Shown here: positions 62,239-64,000 of the stretch, in pieces
Layout: every line of letters starts with the position of its first letter
Position numbering within the stretch: position 1 is the first letter of the stretch
DNA from: Brucella sp. BE17
Lineage (GTDB): Bacteria > Pseudomonadota > Alphaproteobacteria > Rhizobiales > Rhizobiaceae
DNA: 64,000 nucleotides
Reading direction: 5' to 3'
Assembly (NCBI RefSeq): GCF_039545455.1
Contig: NZ_CP154467.1
Span: 1,364,001 to 1,428,000, forward strand
Made by a program: the position numbers and the translations under genes
Notes under the pieces: model-generated
Database searches by the model: none
What the model saw: the letters and a program-made list of their open reading frames with translations, nothing else
Told to the model about the DNA's origin: nothing

Positions 62239-63792
62239 ATGGCACGCCCGGAAACAGGCGTTCGACCGATCGAGCCTGCGTCACTTCTTGAAGCCCGCTC
62301 GATTACCAAATCCTTTTTAGGCGTGACAGCACTCGATCACGTCGATTTCGCGCTTTCTCGCGGACAAATTCACGCGCTTCTCGGCGAGAACGGCGCGGGA
62401 AAATCAACACTCATCAAGATATTGACCGGTGCCTATCATGGCTTTGACGGTTCCATTGTGCTCAACGGCCAGCCAATTGCGCCCTCATCGGTCGCCGAAG
62501 CGCAGGCGCTTGGCATCGGCACGGTTTATCAGGAAGTCAATCTGCTTGAAAACCTGAGCGTTGCCGAAAACCTCTATCTCGGACGACAGCCACGTCGGTT
62601 CGGTCTTATCGACCGCTCCAGCATGGAAAAAGACGCAACCGTCCTGCTGGCGCGTTATGGTCTCGATATCGATGTCGGCGCACCCTTGTCGGCCTATTCC
62701 GTCGCCATCCGCCAAATCATTGCCATTGCACGTGCGGTCGATCTTTCCGGCAAGGTACTGGTGCTCGACGAGCCAACCGCAAGTCTGGATGCGCGCGAAG
62801 TCAAGATGCTGTTTGGCATTTTGCAGCAACTAAAAGCGCAAGGGCTTGGCATCATCATTATCACGCATTTTCTCGAACAGGTTTACGCGATTGCTGATTG
62901 CGTAACCGTGTTGCGCAATGGAAAGCTTGTCGGCAGCCGTCATCTTTCGGACCTGCCGCGCACCGATCTCATTTCTATGATGCTTGGGCATCAATTGCAG
63001 GAAACGGTCAGTCGGCAACTGACCGAAGAGGTCAGCGACAATTCAACCGCCCCTATCCATTTTTCAGGCTTTGGCAAAAAGGGTAGCGTTGCGCCCTTTG
63101 ATCTTGCCATCAAACCAGGCGAAGCCATCGGCGTTGCGGGCTTACTCGGTTCAGGCCGCACCGAAACCGCACTTTTGATGTTCGGTGTGGATGATGCCGA
63201 CGCCGGCAGCCTCACCGTGGACGGTAAGGCGATAAAGCTTTCCTCACCCGTAACCGCCATTGCCGAGCGCTTTGCCTTCTGCCCCGAAGAGCGCAAGAGC
63301 GATGGCATCATCGGCGATTTTTCGGTCGCCGAAAATATTGCGCTCGCAGTCCAGGCCAAGCGCGGCTGGTCGAAACCCTTGTCCGCACGCGAAAAGGCCA
63401 CATTGGCAGAACGTTATATCAAGACACTCGACATCCGTCCGCCCGATCCCGACAAACCCATCAAGCTTCTGTCGGGCGGCAATCAGCAGAAGGCCATTCT
63501 GGCGCGCTGGCTTGCCACCGATCCGCGCCTGCTCATTCTCGATGAGCCGACGCGCGGCATCGATATCGGCGCCCATGCAGAAATCCTCAAACTCATCGGG
63601 GAACTCTGCGCGCAAGGCATGTCGCTGGTCATCATCTCCTCGGAATTCGAGGAACTGGCCGCCGTTGCCAATCGTGTGGTGGTGCTTTCCGATCGCCGCC
63701 ACATCGCGGAACTTAACGGCACACAAATCACCGCCGACAATATCGTGCGCGCAATTGCCGAAACCGGCCCCGCAAATGAGGCCGCTGCATGA
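62239..63792 (+). CDS. ytfR: Sugar ABC transporter ATPase, YtfR-like
   Basis: 517 residues from MARPETGVR (62239), with GGAG 7 bases upstream; an ATG 15 codons earlier lies in the hairpin. Two ABC domains: first with [10 protein letters not shown] and [11 protein letters not shown], second with [15 protein letters not shown] and [15 protein letters not shown]. It energises the YtfQ-dependent uptake. The stop overlaps the next start. Confidence 0.92.
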   Translation: MARPETGVRPIEPASLLEARSITKSFLGVTALDHVDFALSRGQIHALLGENGAGKSTLIKILTGAYHGFDGSIVLNGQPIAPSSVAEAQALGIGTVYQEVNLLENLSVAENLYLGRQPRRFGLIDRSSMEKDATVLLARYGLDIDVGAPLSAYSVAIRQIIAIARAVDLSGKVLVLDEPTASLDAREVKMLFGILQQLKAQGLGIIIITHFLEQVYAIADCVTVLRNGKLVGSRHLSDLPRTDLISMMLGHQLQETVSRQLTEEVSDNSTAPIHFSGFGKKGSVAPFDLAIKPGEAIGVAGLLGSGRTETALLMFGVDDADAGSLTVDGKAIKLSSPVTAIAERFAFCPEERKSDGIIGDFSVAENIALAVQAKRGWSKPLSAREKATLAERYIKTLDIRPPDPDKPIKLLSGGNQQKAILARWLATDPRLLILDEPTRGIDIGAHAEILKLIGELCAQGMSLVIISSEFEELAAVANRVVVLSDRRHIAELNGTQITADNIVRAIAETGPANEAAA

Positions 63793-64000
63793 TGACATCT
63801 ATTGGTAGAAAACTGAAAAGGCTAAGCCCGCAACTCGCAGCGCTAGCGCTCATTCTGGCAGCAAACACCATCATCTCGCCAGGCTTTTTGAATATATCGT
63901 TCCAGAATGGGCGCCTCTACGGCAGTCTGATCGATATTCTCGTGCGTGCGGCACCCGTTGCAATCCTCGCCATCGGCATGACATTGGTCATCGCCACACG
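63789..64000 (+). CDS. ytfT: Sugar ABC transporter permease, YtfT-like (3' end outside window)
   Basis: 70 residues are visible before the right edge. The start ATG overlaps the ytfR TGA by 4 bases. MMTSIGRKLKRLSPQLAALA, then a membrane helix and FQNGRLYGSLIDILVRAAPVAI and AIGMTLVIATR, as at the start of BPD_transp_2 permeases such as YtfT. It is the membrane part of the YtfQR system; a second permease (YjfF) probably follows. Confidence 0.88.
   Translation, partial: MMTSIGRKLKRLSPQLAALALILAANTIISPGFLNISFQNGRLYGSLIDILVRAAPVAILAIGMTLVIAT

Noticed and set aside
1..64000. CRISPR arrays, prophage, plasmid or integrative elements
   Set aside because: No regular spacer-repeat array, integrase, phage structural gene or rep gene was seen; the only tRNA has no adjacent integrase.

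Overview
The window reads as chromosomal DNA of an alphaproteobacterium of the Brucellaceae, most likely the Ochrobactrum / Brucella anthropi group. The evidence is the SciP-ChpT-CtrA cell-cycle set beside a FliJ-like gene, a NolR-type ArsR regulator, the choXWV choline transporter, the ChvE-GguABC sugar system, DUF1134 and DUF2333 proteins, and dispersed palindromes with an ACCGGTT-type loop as in Rhizobiales intergenic repeats. The sequence is densely coding on both strands. I see no phage, plasmid, CRISPR array or intact insertion sequence. The genus is inferred from protein recall only.

Layout. 1-2.7 kb: end of an MFS carrier, an Rsm22-type methyltransferase, a DUF2333 membrane protein. 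3.2-6.1 kb: choXWV choline uptake. 6.2-11.5 kb (minus): dppABCDF-type peptide transporter. 11.5-12.2 kb: an AT-rich gene-poor stretch with several repeats ahead of a NolR-like regulator. 12.7-14.8 kb: a SpoU RNA methyltransferase and mnmA. 15.1-20.2 kb: cell-cycle region with sciP, an acetyltransferase, a coiled-coil membrane protein, DUF1134, chpT, ctrA and fliJ; the ctrA/fliJ gap is rich in GANTC sites. 20.4-24.5 kb: AbrB-type membrane protein, an aminotransferase/oxidoreductase pair that fits UDP-diaminosugar (lipid A) synthesis, elongator tRNA-Met(CAT), truncated haemoglobin.

24.5-35.1 kb: amino acid and redox catabolism, each with a local regulator: arginase plus ornithine cyclodeaminase with a divergent Lrp; an old-yellow-enzyme reductase with an ArsR; tex; and a pipecolate/lysine pair (FAD oxidase and P6C dehydrogenase) flanking a LysR gene. 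35.2-40 kb: purU, then a tight GntR-controlled amino-sugar operon (nagB-II, nagA, an extra SIS protein). 40-44.9 kb: an FdhF/YdeP molybdoenzyme with a small co-transcribed protein, an L-lactate dehydrogenase-type flavoprotein, a DMT exporter. 45-51.1 kb: D-amino acid and amine metabolism (Lrp, alr, dadA, XRE-cupin regulator, omega-transaminase, D-amino acid transaminase).

51.3-64 kb: sugar uptake and oxidative sugar degradation. chvE-gguA-gguB imports monosaccharides. The operon gguC - sugar 1-dehydrogenase - IlvD/Edd dehydratase - dgoK - dgoA fits a De Ley-Doudoroff type galactose route that may also serve L-arabinose. A divergent ytfQRT-type transporter runs off the right edge.

Recurring themes are four ABC operons that each carry a hairpin just after the binding-protein gene, divergent regulator/enzyme pairs with visible operator-like repeats, and 1-4 base stop/start overlaps that mark operons. 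No wholly new system is evident. The best leads are regulatory: the GANTC cluster at ctrA, a possible leader peptide overlapping nolR, a predicted leaderless GntR mRNA with tandem operators, and helically phased TTCGAA boxes at alr/dadA.
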